Part shown: positions 55,359 through 62,147 of the stretch, piece after piece | Layout: every line of letters starts with the position of its first letter | How positions within the stretch are numbered: position 1 is the first letter of the stretch | DNA from: UBA2241 sp963777895 | Lineage (GTDB): Bacteria > Actinomycetota > Thermoleophilia > UBA2241 | NCBI GenBank assembly: GCA_963777895.1 | Contig: CAVZSF010000005.1 | Location: 620,001-684,000, forward strand | DNA length: 64,000 nt | Direction: 5' to 3' | Position numbers and translations under genes: made by a program | Notes under the pieces: model-generated | Seen by the model: only the letters and a program-made list of their open reading frames with translations | What the model was told of the DNA's origin: nothing | Database searches by the model: none

Positions 55359-56095
55359 ACAGGCGCGCCGGCCGCCGGCCGGGCCGCGGGGCTGAAGCGG
55401 AGCTTCCAGACGTTCCTCATCGCCTCGACGACGATGTCGTTGGTCATCTTGCTCTGTCCGACCTGACGGTCGACGAAGATGATGGGCAGCTCGACGATGC
55501 GGAAGCCGAGCTGGTGGACCCGGTACGTCATCTCGATCTGGAACCCGTAGCCCTTCGTGTCGATGGCATCGAAATCCACCGTCTCGAGCACCCGGCGGCG
55601 GAAGCACTTGTAGCCCCCGGTGAGGTCGCGATAGGGCAGGCCGAGGATGGCCTGGGCGTAGAGACAGCCGCCCCGGCTGATGACCTTGCGGGGAAGGCTC
55701 CAGTTCTCGACACCGCCGCCTTTCACGTAGCGTGAGCCGAGGACCAGGTCGGCACCCTGATCGATGAGCCGCAGGAAGTGCGGCAGGTAGCTGGCGTCGT
55801 GCGACAGGTCGGCGTCCATCTCGAAGACGCGCTCGGCGCCCATGTCCAGGGCGTGACGGAAGCCGGCGATGTACGCCTTGCCGAGGCCCTCCTTGGCGGT
55901 GCGGTGCAGGACGCTCACGTCCGGCACCTTGATCGCCAGCTCGTCGGCGAGCACGCCGGTGCCGTCGGGGGAGTCGTCGTCGACGATCAGTGTGTGAAGC
56001 GGCACGCCGTCGCCGTCCGCGACCTCGCGGATACGGGCGAGCGCGTGCCGCAGGTTCTCGCGCTCGTTGTACGTTGGAAGGACGACCACGTTCAC
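55355..56095 (-). CDS. Polyprenol monophosphomannose synthase-type GT2 glycosyltransferase
   Basis: The 246-residue GT-A enzyme transfers mannose (or a related sugar) from a nucleotide sugar to polyprenyl phosphate. It starts VVVLPTYNERENLRHAL and has LIVDDDSPDGTGVLADEL, EMDADLSHDASYLP (DxD) and GLPYRDLTGGYKCFRRRVLE, the DPM1/Ppm1 signature. No membrane domain is fused. I chose GTG 56095: a TATACT box lies 7 bases upstream (leaderless), and the conserved strand begins there. The upstream GTG at 56113 would precede the transcript start. Confidence 0.88.
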   Translation of the reverse strand: MNVVVLPTYNERENLRHALARIREVADGDGVPLHTLIVDDDSPDGTGVLADELAIKVPDVSVLHRTAKEGLGKAYIAGFRHALDMGAERVFEMDADLSHDASYLPHFLRLIDQGADLVLGSRYVKGGGVENWSLPRKVISRGGCLYAQAILGLPYRDLTGGYKCFRRRVLETVDFDAIDTKGYGFQIEMTYRVHQLGFRIVELPIIFVDRQVGQSKMTNDIVVEAMRNVWKLRFSPAARPAAGAPV

Positions 56096-56108
56096 GGCGG
56101 CCAGTATA
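56096..56108 (-). promoter_or_regulatory. TATACT box giving leaderless mannosyltransferase mRNA
   Basis: TATACT (56108 to 56103 on the minus strand) is followed by seven bases and the GTG start. This is the same arrangement as at accC. Confidence 0.55.
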
Positions 56109-56113
56109 CCCAC

Positions 56114-56410
56114 TCGTCCTCACGCGTACGGCGTAACCGTCACCATTGGCGGCAGGGGAGGCGATGAGTGAGCCACGATGAGTGGAACGCCTGCCCACGC
56201 CGGCACGAAAGAGCGGGAGGATCGCATCGGCGAGCCAGTGTTCGCGGTCGTTGAGGTCGATGACGGCCTGGTTGAGGGAAGGGTCGACTGCCACCTCAGC
56301 CGCCCTCGTCGTCGGGTCGAAGGACCGTCGCGGGGAGACCCGGAAAGGCGAAACAGTAAGCTTCTAGTCGACCGTGAGACTTGTTCTTGCTCAAGCTTGA
56401 CAGGGAACCC
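56114..56410. other. Intergenic region upstream of the nrd promoter
   Basis: These 297 bases hold a good TTGACA at 56397 but no matching -10, and an antisense open frame (ending near 56180 with MAVDPSLNQAVIDLNDREHW) without neighbours or family hits I recognise. I do not call a gene. Confidence 0.35.
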
Positions 56411-56474
56411 TTGCGTCATGGGCGAAAAGGTCTATATTGGTGCCCCCGGTGACGACGTCCACTACATCTTGTGG
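56411..56474 (+). promoter_or_regulatory. nrd promoter with two NrdR-box-like sites
   Basis: TTGCGT (56411-56416), 16 bases, TATATT (56433-56438). Box 2, CCACTACATCTTGTGG (56459-56474), matches the NrdR-box pattern at nearly every conserved position. Box 1 overlaps the -10 (CTATATTGGTG, 56432-56442), with a good left half and weaker right half. The core positions are 30 bases apart, close to the spacing of tandem NrdR boxes. Confidence 0.65.
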
Positions 56475-56535
56475 TTGAGGGGGCAAGCACAGTCACCGGG
56501 TATCCGGTGGGGGATTCCTCGAAGAGGTCTGTCTG

Positions 56536-57126
56536 ATGCGCTGTCCGTATTGCGCCAGTGAAGAGAGCAAGGTCGTCGACTCACGCGACTCTGAGGCCGG
56601 CGACGCCATCCGGCGCCGACGCGAATGTCTGGAATGCGAGCGCCGCTACACGACGTACGAGCGGGTGGAGGAGCTGCCCCTGATCGTCGTGAAGCGCAGC
56701 GGCGACGAGGAGCTGTTCACGCGCGGCAAGCTGCTCAACGGGCTGTTGCGCGCGTGCGAGAAGCGCGACATCCCGGTCGAGAGCCTGGAGCGCGTCGTCG
56801 ACGAGATCGAGAACGAGCTTCGGCGACAGCCGGGGCTGCGCGTGACGAGCGCCGAGATCGGCGAGTGCGCCTTGCGGCGGCTCAAGCGACTCGATCGCGT
56901 CGCCTACATCCGGTTCGCCTCGGTGTACCGGCAGTTCGAGGACATCGAAGAGTTCCAGCGCGAGCTCGCGCGTCTGGAGGAGGCGAGCGCGGGGCCGCTG
57001 CCCGGCGAGGAGCCTCTGCCGGGCATCGGCGACGAGGAGGAGCGGCCTGACGCTCGCTTCCTCGACCACAAGATCATGACGGGACCGTCGAGAACGGTCG
57101 TGACCGGGGCACCCAGGGGGCGTTGA
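56536..57126 (+). CDS. nrdR: Transcriptional repressor NrdR
   Basis: NrdR (196 residues) represses ribonucleotide reductase genes in response to ATP/dATP. The zinc ribbon is CPYCASEESKVVDSRDSEAG with CLECERRYTTYER; the ATP-cone domain has IVVKRSGDEELFTRGKLLNG and RVAYIRFASVYRQFEDIEEF. The C-terminus carries about 45 extra acidic residues (PGEEPLPGIGDEEERPDARF) absent from the usual 150-residue form. It lies three bases before nrdJ and probably controls its own operon through the boxes upstream. Confidence 0.95.
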   Translation: MRCPYCASEESKVVDSRDSEAGDAIRRRRECLECERRYTTYERVEELPLIVVKRSGDEELFTRGKLLNGLLRACEKRDIPVESLERVVDEIENELRRQPGLRVTSAEIGECALRRLKRLDRVAYIRFASVYRQFEDIEEFQRELARLEEASAGPLPGEEPLPGIGDEEERPDARFLDHKIMTGPSRTVVTGAPRGR

Positions 57127-57129
57127 CCA

Positions 57130-59361
57130 ATGGACAAAGCAGTGATCGAACTCTCGGCCAACGCCCTCCGCGTGCTGGAGCGCCGCTACCTCAAGAGGGG
57201 TGAGGACGGGCAGCCGCTCGAGACCCCGGAGGCCATGTTCCGGCGGGTCGCCGGGGCCGTCGCGCAGGCCGAACGTCTCTACAACCCCGCCGCCCCGGTC
57301 GAGGAGTGGGAAGAGACGTTCTACGAGCTCATGACGAGCCTCGAGTTCCTGCCCAACAGCCCGACGCTCATGAACGCCGGCCGCGAGCTGGGTCAGCTCT
57401 CGGCCTGCTTCGTGCTGCCCGTGGGCGACTCGATGGACTCGATCTTCGAGGCGGTCAAGAACACCGCGCTCATCCACAAGAGCGGCGGCGGCACCGGCTT
57501 CAGCTTCTCGCGCGTGCGGCCCAAGAACGACCTCGTGATGAGCACCGCGGGAGTCTCTTCGGGGCCGCTCTCTTTCATGAGCGTCTTCGACGCCGCCACC
57601 GAGACCATCAAGCAGGGCGGCACCCGCCGCGGCGCCAACATGGGCATCATGCGCGTCGACCACCCCGACATCCTCGACTTCATCACCGCGAAGCAGGACG
57701 ACGCCAAGCTGAACAACTTCAACATCTCGGTGGCGGTGACCGACGCCTTCATGCGCGCGGTCGAGCAGGACGAGGACTATGCCCTCGTGAACCCGCGTTC
57801 CGGCGACACCGTGAAGAAGCTGAGCGCCCGCAAGGTCTTCAAGACGATGGTCACGCTCGCCTGGAAGAACGGCGACCCCGGCATCGTCTTCATCGACCGC
57901 ATCAACGCCGATAACCCCACGCCCCACCTCGGCGAGATCGAGAGCACCAACCCCTGCGGCGAGCAGCCCCTGCTCCCGTACGAGTCGTGCAACCTCGGGT
58001 CGATCAACCTGCAGAAGGTGATCACCGACGGTCACATCGACTACGGCACGCTGGGACGCGTCGTCCGCACGGCCGTCCGCTTCCTGGACGACGTCATCGA
58101 CGTGAACCGCTACCCGCTGCCCCAGATCGAGGAGATGACGCGCGGCAACCGCAAGATCGGTCTCGGCGTCATGGGTTTCGCCGACCTGCTGCTGCGTCTG
58201 GGCGTGCCGTACGATTCGGACGAGGCCTGCAAGATCGCCGGCGAGGTCATGAGCTTCGTGCACGACGAGGCGCGGGCCGCCTCGCAGGACCTCGCCGCCG
58301 AGCGCGGCACCTTCCCGAACTTCGAGGGGTCCATCTACGACAAGCCAGACGCACCGCGGGTGCGCAACGCCACGACCACGACCATCGCGCCGACGGGCAC
58401 CATCAGCATCATCGCCGGCTGCTCGAGCGGCGTCGAGCCGCTCTTCGCCGTCTCCTACGTGCGCGCCAACGTGCTCGACGACGAGAAGATGGTCGAGGTA
58501 CAGCCCTACTTCGAGGAGGTCGCGCAGGCACGTGGCTTCCACAGCGAGGAGCTGCTGAAGAAGATCGCCGAGAAGGGTACGGTACGCGGCACCGACGGCG
58601 TGCCGGACGACGTCCAGGCGGTGTTCGCCACCGCGCACGACATCACACCCGAATGGCACATCAAGCTGCAGTCGGCCTTCCAGCGCCATACCGACAACGC
58701 GGTCTCCAAGACGGTCAACTTCCCGAACGCGGCCACGATGGAGGACGTCGAGAAGGTCTACCTGCTCGCCTACAAGTCGGGCTGCAAGGGCGTGACCATC
58801 TACCGCGACGGCTCGCGCGAGGAGCAGGTGCTCAACGTTGGTCAGAGCGTCAAGAAGAAGGACCCCGGGGCCGGCATCGCCACGACGCGCCCCTCGCGTC
58901 CCAAGCTGCTCACCGGCCAGACGGAGCGCGTCGACACGGGCTGCGGTCACCTCTTCATCATCATGAACGACGACGAGTACGGCCCGCGCGAGGTGTTCGC
59001 CAATATGGGCAAGGCCGGCGGCTGCGCCTCGTCCAACACCGAGGCGCTGGGCCGGCTCATCTCGCTGGCCCTCAAGAAGGGCGCCGCGCCGGCCGACGTC
59101 GTCGAGCACCTCAAGGGCATCCGCTGTCACGTGCCCTACGGCATGGGGCCGAACGCGACGCTGAGCTGTGCCGACGCTATCGGCAAGGCGCTGGAGCGTC
59201 GCTACGTCACAGGAGCGGCGGCGGCCGCCGCGGCGACGCCCGAGCCCCAGCTCTCCCTCGTCGAGGTGGCGCAGGGCGCCTGTCCCGACTGCGGCGGCTC
59301 CATCGAGCACGAGGGCGGCTGCGCGGTGTGCAGGCTCTGCGGCTACTCGAAGTGTGGCTGA
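57130..59361 (+). CDS. nrdJ: Adenosylcobalamin-dependent ribonucleotide reductase (class II)
   Basis: NrdJ (743 residues) makes deoxyribonucleotides with a B12-generated radical and no oxygen requirement. Motifs: FLPNSPTLMNAGRELGQLSA with the first active-site Cys, STNPCGEQPLLPYESCNLGS with the thiyl-radical Cys and Glu, and TTTIAPTGTISIIAGCSSG. A C-terminal CPDCGGSIEHEGGC...CRLCGYSKC zinc-ribbon/shuttle tail matches the bacterial type. Together with the corrinoid methyltransferases it shows strong dependence on cobalamin. It forms an operon with nrdR. Confidence 0.96.
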   Translation: MDKAVIELSANALRVLERRYLKRGEDGQPLETPEAMFRRVAGAVAQAERLYNPAAPVEEWEETFYELMTSLEFLPNSPTLMNAGRELGQLSACFVLPVGDSMDSIFEAVKNTALIHKSGGGTGFSFSRVRPKNDLVMSTAGVSSGPLSFMSVFDAATETIKQGGTRRGANMGIMRVDHPDILDFITAKQDDAKLNNFNISVAVTDAFMRAVEQDEDYALVNPRSGDTVKKLSARKVFKTMVTLAWKNGDPGIVFIDRINADNPTPHLGEIESTNPCGEQPLLPYESCNLGSINLQKVITDGHIDYGTLGRVVRTAVRFLDDVIDVNRYPLPQIEEMTRGNRKIGLGVMGFADLLLRLGVPYDSDEACKIAGEVMSFVHDEARAASQDLAAERGTFPNFEGSIYDKPDAPRVRNATTTTIAPTGTISIIAGCSSGVEPLFAVSYVRANVLDDEKMVEVQPYFEEVAQARGFHSEELLKKIAEKGTVRGTDGVPDDVQAVFATAHDITPEWHIKLQSAFQRHTDNAVSKTVNFPNAATMEDVEKVYLLAYKSGCKGVTIYRDGSREEQVLNVGQSVKKKDPGAGIATTRPSRPKLLTGQTERVDTGCGHLFIIMNDDEYGPREVFANMGKAGGCASSNTEALGRLISLALKKGAAPADVVEHLKGIRCHVPYGMGPNATLSCADAIGKALERRYVTGAAAAAAATPEPQLSLVEVAQGACPDCGGSIEHEGGCAVCRLCGYSKCG

Positions 59362-59436
59362 GCGCCTGAACACCCCTTCCTCTGCCTGAAGGCGCCGTCG
59401 TGCGCTAGGCTGTCACTTGAGCGACAGGGAGGCGGC

Positions 59437-59802
59437 ATGGCAGAGGAAGTCCCGGGTGGCGGCGAGGTCCGCATCGCCGACGAGGTCATCGTCAAGCTCA
59501 CGCTGGACGCCCTCAAAGGGATCGATGGCGTGGGCTCGCTGCAGGGAGGCAGCGGCGTGCTGTCGAGCATCATGGGCGACAAGGGGTCCTCGGGCATCTC
59601 GGTCGACTTGCGCGAGGGCGCGGTCGACATCGACATCTCGATGACGGTCAAGTATGGCGCGAGCGTGCCGGCGGTCGCGGCGGCGTGTCGCGCCGCGGTC
59701 AAGGAGCAGGTGGAGGGGACGACGGGCCTGACCGTGCGTGCCGTCAACGTCTTCGTCACCGATATAGATTTCCCGGAGGACGGCGCTGGCGACGGACACT
59801 GA
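59437..59802 (+). CDS. Asp23/Gls24 family envelope-stress protein
   Basis: The 121-residue protein is of the alkaline-shock Asp23 family: VRIADEVIVKLTLDALKGID near the start, then GISVDLREGAVDIDISMTVK and VNVFVTDIDF. In Gram-positives such proteins form a membrane-associated complex with AmaP. It is followed by two AmaP-like membrane proteins in one operon. GGGAGG precedes the ATG. Confidence 0.85.
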   Translation: MAEEVPGGGEVRIADEVIVKLTLDALKGIDGVGSLQGGSGVLSSIMGDKGSSGISVDLREGAVDIDISMTVKYGASVPAVAAACRAAVKEQVEGTTGLTVRAVNVFVTDIDFPEDGAGDGH

Positions 59803-59818
59803 GACGCGCCCGGCGGCC

Positions 59819-60382
59819 GTGCGGCGGCGCGGCACGGCCGCCCCGCCCGGCACTGTCGAGCGCTGGGCCACCGGCGTTCTTCTGCTCGGCGGCGGGCTCG
59901 TCCTGCTGCTGATCGCCATGCGCCTGGTGGCGGCCGCGTTCTCCTGGTCGTTCTCGCCGTTCGCGTACCTGCCGCTGCCCGACGGGCACGGGTGGCGTGC
60001 ACTTCTGCTGCTCGTCGTCGCGGTCGCTTGCGCGGCTCTGCTGCCGCTCGTCCTGCGGCGTGACGACGGCGCCCTGTGGCTGGAGGGAGCCCGCGGCCAC
60101 GTGGTGGTCGGCGTGCCCCAGGTAGAGGCGCTCCTGCGCGACGAGGCGCTCGCACATCCCGAAGTCGTCACGGCGGCCGTCGAGGTGCGCGTGCGAAAGG
60201 CGGCTCCCTACGCCACGCTCGAGCTGGCGCTGCGGCCGCTCGTCGCCGGCGACGGCGTCTCGGGTGAGGTCGCGGCCGCCGCGCGCGAGCGGCTGCGACG
60301 GCTCACCGCCGTGCCGGAGGCCGAGGTCCGCGTCAGGCATCGCGTCCTGTCGGTCTCGCAGCTCGCGAAGGAGCTGCCGTGA
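59819..60382 (+). CDS. AmaP-like membrane protein 1
   Basis: The 187-residue protein has two N-terminal helices (GVLLLGGGLVLLLIAMRLVA and ALLLLVVAVACAALLPLVL) and a soluble alpha/beta domain (VVVGVPQVEALLRDEALAHP; YATLELALRPLVAGDG) like alkaline-shock membrane anchors. It starts 16 bases after the Asp23 gene and overlaps the next gene (GTGA). It probably anchors the Asp23 protein to the membrane. Confidence 0.65.
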   Translation: MRRRGTAAPPGTVERWATGVLLLGGGLVLLLIAMRLVAAAFSWSFSPFAYLPLPDGHGWRALLLLVVAVACAALLPLVLRRDDGALWLEGARGHVVVGVPQVEALLRDEALAHPEVVTAAVEVRVRKAAPYATLELALRPLVAGDGVSGEVAAAARERLRRLTAVPEAEVRVRHRVLSVSQLAKELP

Positions 60383-60924
60383 GCACCGTGACTCGATCGC
60401 TCGCCCTGATCGCCGGCGTGGTCGGCCTGGTTGCCGCGCTGGCCGGGCTCGTGAGGGAGGTCGCACTTGCGTCGGACGACGCCATGACCTGGACCGAACC
60501 CTCGTGGTGGCACGACCTCGTGGTCGAGGGAGGCGGGGCGACGGCCGTTGCCGCGGCCGTGGCGAGTGGCCTCACCGTCCTCTTTCTGATTCTGGCCGTT
60601 CGCCAGTTCACCGGCGCCGGCGAGCCCCGCCTCTCGCGGGTGCAGACCGGGGAGGGGGCGGCGGTGAGCGTCGCGGCGCTGCAGCGCCTCGTGGCCCGCC
60701 GCCTCAACGAAGCCGTCCGCGGCATCGGCGCCGCCGCCGTGCGCCTGAAGAAGGCGGAGGACGGCTGGCGGGCGACGGTCGCTGCCGACGTCGCCGCCGA
60801 GGATCTGCCCGGCCTCCAGGCCAGGGCGGCGCAGGTCGCCGACGCGGAGCTGCGTCAGGCCACCGGCGAGGCCGTGCAGGCGCTCGACCTCGAGACCAGG
60901 CGCCTGGTGAGGCCGTACCGCTGA
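60379..60924 (+). CDS. AmaP-like membrane protein 2
   Basis: The 181-residue protein has two hydrophobic segments (SLALIAGVVGLVAALAGLV; AVASGLTVLFLILAVRQF) and a C-terminal domain (AALQRLVARRLNEAVRGIGA; WRATVAADVAAEDLPGLQ) that mirrors the DUF6286/AmaP pattern. Translation is coupled to the gene before it. Its stop overlaps the likely CTG start of the next gene. Confidence 0.62.
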   Translation: MSTVTRSLALIAGVVGLVAALAGLVREVALASDDAMTWTEPSWWHDLVVEGGGATAVAAAVASGLTVLFLILAVRQFTGAGEPRLSRVQTGEGAAVSVAALQRLVARRLNEAVRGIGAAAVRLKKAEDGWRATVAADVAAEDLPGLQARAAQVADAELRQATGEAVQALDLETRRLVRPYR

Positions 60925-61772
60925 CCGCGTCGTTCCAGGCCCCCGCGCCTCTTGCCTGGGGCGACGAGTGGCGGCCGCCGTGGCGCCCGGTCCTCGTCGT
61001 CTCCGACGTGGACGGTACCCTCATCACCCCGGACCGGGTCGTGCCCTCCGGTACCCGCGAGGGGCTCGCGGCGCTGCTGGCCGCCCAGGTACGTGTCGTG
61101 CTCTGCACCGGCAGGATGGTCCATACGGCCAGGGCCATGGCGATCCGGCTCGGTCTCACGTCAGGCCTCATGGTCTGCTACCAGGGCGCCGTCGTGACCG
61201 ACATCGCCGGAGGACCCTGGCTGTACCATCGCCCGATCTCCCGCGATGACGCGGCCGATGTCGTGCGCCACATCCGCTCTCTCGGACGTCATCTCAACGC
61301 ACACGTCGACGACCGCTTCTGCGTGGAGCAGATGGACCGGTGGACGGCGATGTACGCCGCGTACGCGGAGGTCGCCGTCGATCGTGTCCCCGATCTCCTC
61401 GCCCTCGTGCGGGAGCGCGAGCCGACCAAGTTCACCATCATGACCGAGCCCGACGACGCCCTGGCCCTGCTTCCCGGACTGCAGGCACGCTGGGAGGGCC
61501 GGCTCTACGTCACCCAGTCGCTGCCGCATGTCATCGAGTTGACCACCGCCGGGGCCACCAAGGCGATGACCCTCGACTGGCTCGCCGGAGACCTGCAGCT
61601 CGACGCAGCGCGGACGGTGGCCTGCGGCGACGGCCGCAACGACATCGACATGCTGCGCTGGGCGGGGTTCGCCGCAGCCGTGGCGGAGGCGTCGGCGCCG
61701 GTGAGGGAGGCCGCCGACCTGGTGGTGCCCCGGGACGAGCTCGGGGCTTTCTTCGCTCGGCTCGTCGCGTAG
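60921..61772 (+). CDS. Cof-type HAD phosphatase with no canonical start
   Basis: The product (about 283 residues) is a class IIB (Cof) HAD phosphatase of sugar phosphates or flavin mononucleotide-like substrates. Motif I is VVSDVDGTLITPD, motif II VVLCTGR, the Lys lies in GATKAMTLDWLAG, and motif IV is ACGDGRNDIDML. No ATG, GTG or TTG is in frame near the domain start; the frame is open far upstream. A CTG at 60921 overlaps the stop of the preceding gene (CTGA) and is the likeliest start, with coupled translation. A frameshift upstream is an alternative. Ends in TAG. Confidence 0.8.
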   Translation: MTASFQAPAPLAWGDEWRPPWRPVLVVSDVDGTLITPDRVVPSGTREGLAALLAAQVRVVLCTGRMVHTARAMAIRLGLTSGLMVCYQGAVVTDIAGGPWLYHRPISRDDAADVVRHIRSLGRHLNAHVDDRFCVEQMDRWTAMYAAYAEVAVDRVPDLLALVREREPTKFTIMTEPDDALALLPGLQARWEGRLYVTQSLPHVIELTTAGATKAMTLDWLAGDLQLDAARTVACGDGRNDIDMLRWAGFAAAVAEASAPVREAADLVVPRDELGAFFARLVA

Positions 61773-62147
61773 GCGCCCCTAAAGGCGCGCCGACCGCTGA
61801 GCTGGGATGGGTGCGCACGGACCGGGAAGCGCGAAGGCGGCATGGGTCCGCTCGCTGGAAGAGCGAAGGCGGCGCCTGGAGGGAGGGCGCCGCCTTCGAG
61901 GGGCCGAGGTGGTCCTGGTGGGAGGAGACCACCGTGTCGATCCCCCTGACGGGACGCGCATCATAGGTTTCGACTATGATGACGCACGAAAAGGATACGG
62001 CGCTCTGCAGCGGATTTCAATGCATGAGAGCCGCTGCTCGAGATGAAGATTTGTTGCGACGCCGCCCACGCGACGATCGGCGGCGCCGGCGGACACTCCG
62101 CGGCATGCGACGCTCGTGCGGAGCCAAAGCCCGGCAACTGTCCAGCG
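61773..62147. other. Intergenic region with a terminator hairpin
   Basis: Between the convergent HAD and methyltransferase genes lie 375 bases. AAGGCGGCGCC (61866-61876) pairs perfectly with 61886-61896 and is the probable terminator. The rest, including a slightly more AT-rich part at 61960-62050, holds no gene I can support. Confidence 0.45.

Noticed and set aside
56178..56561. Plus-strand ORF across the nrd promoter
   Set aside because: It overlaps the promoter, the NrdR boxes and the nrdR start; composition does not look coding.
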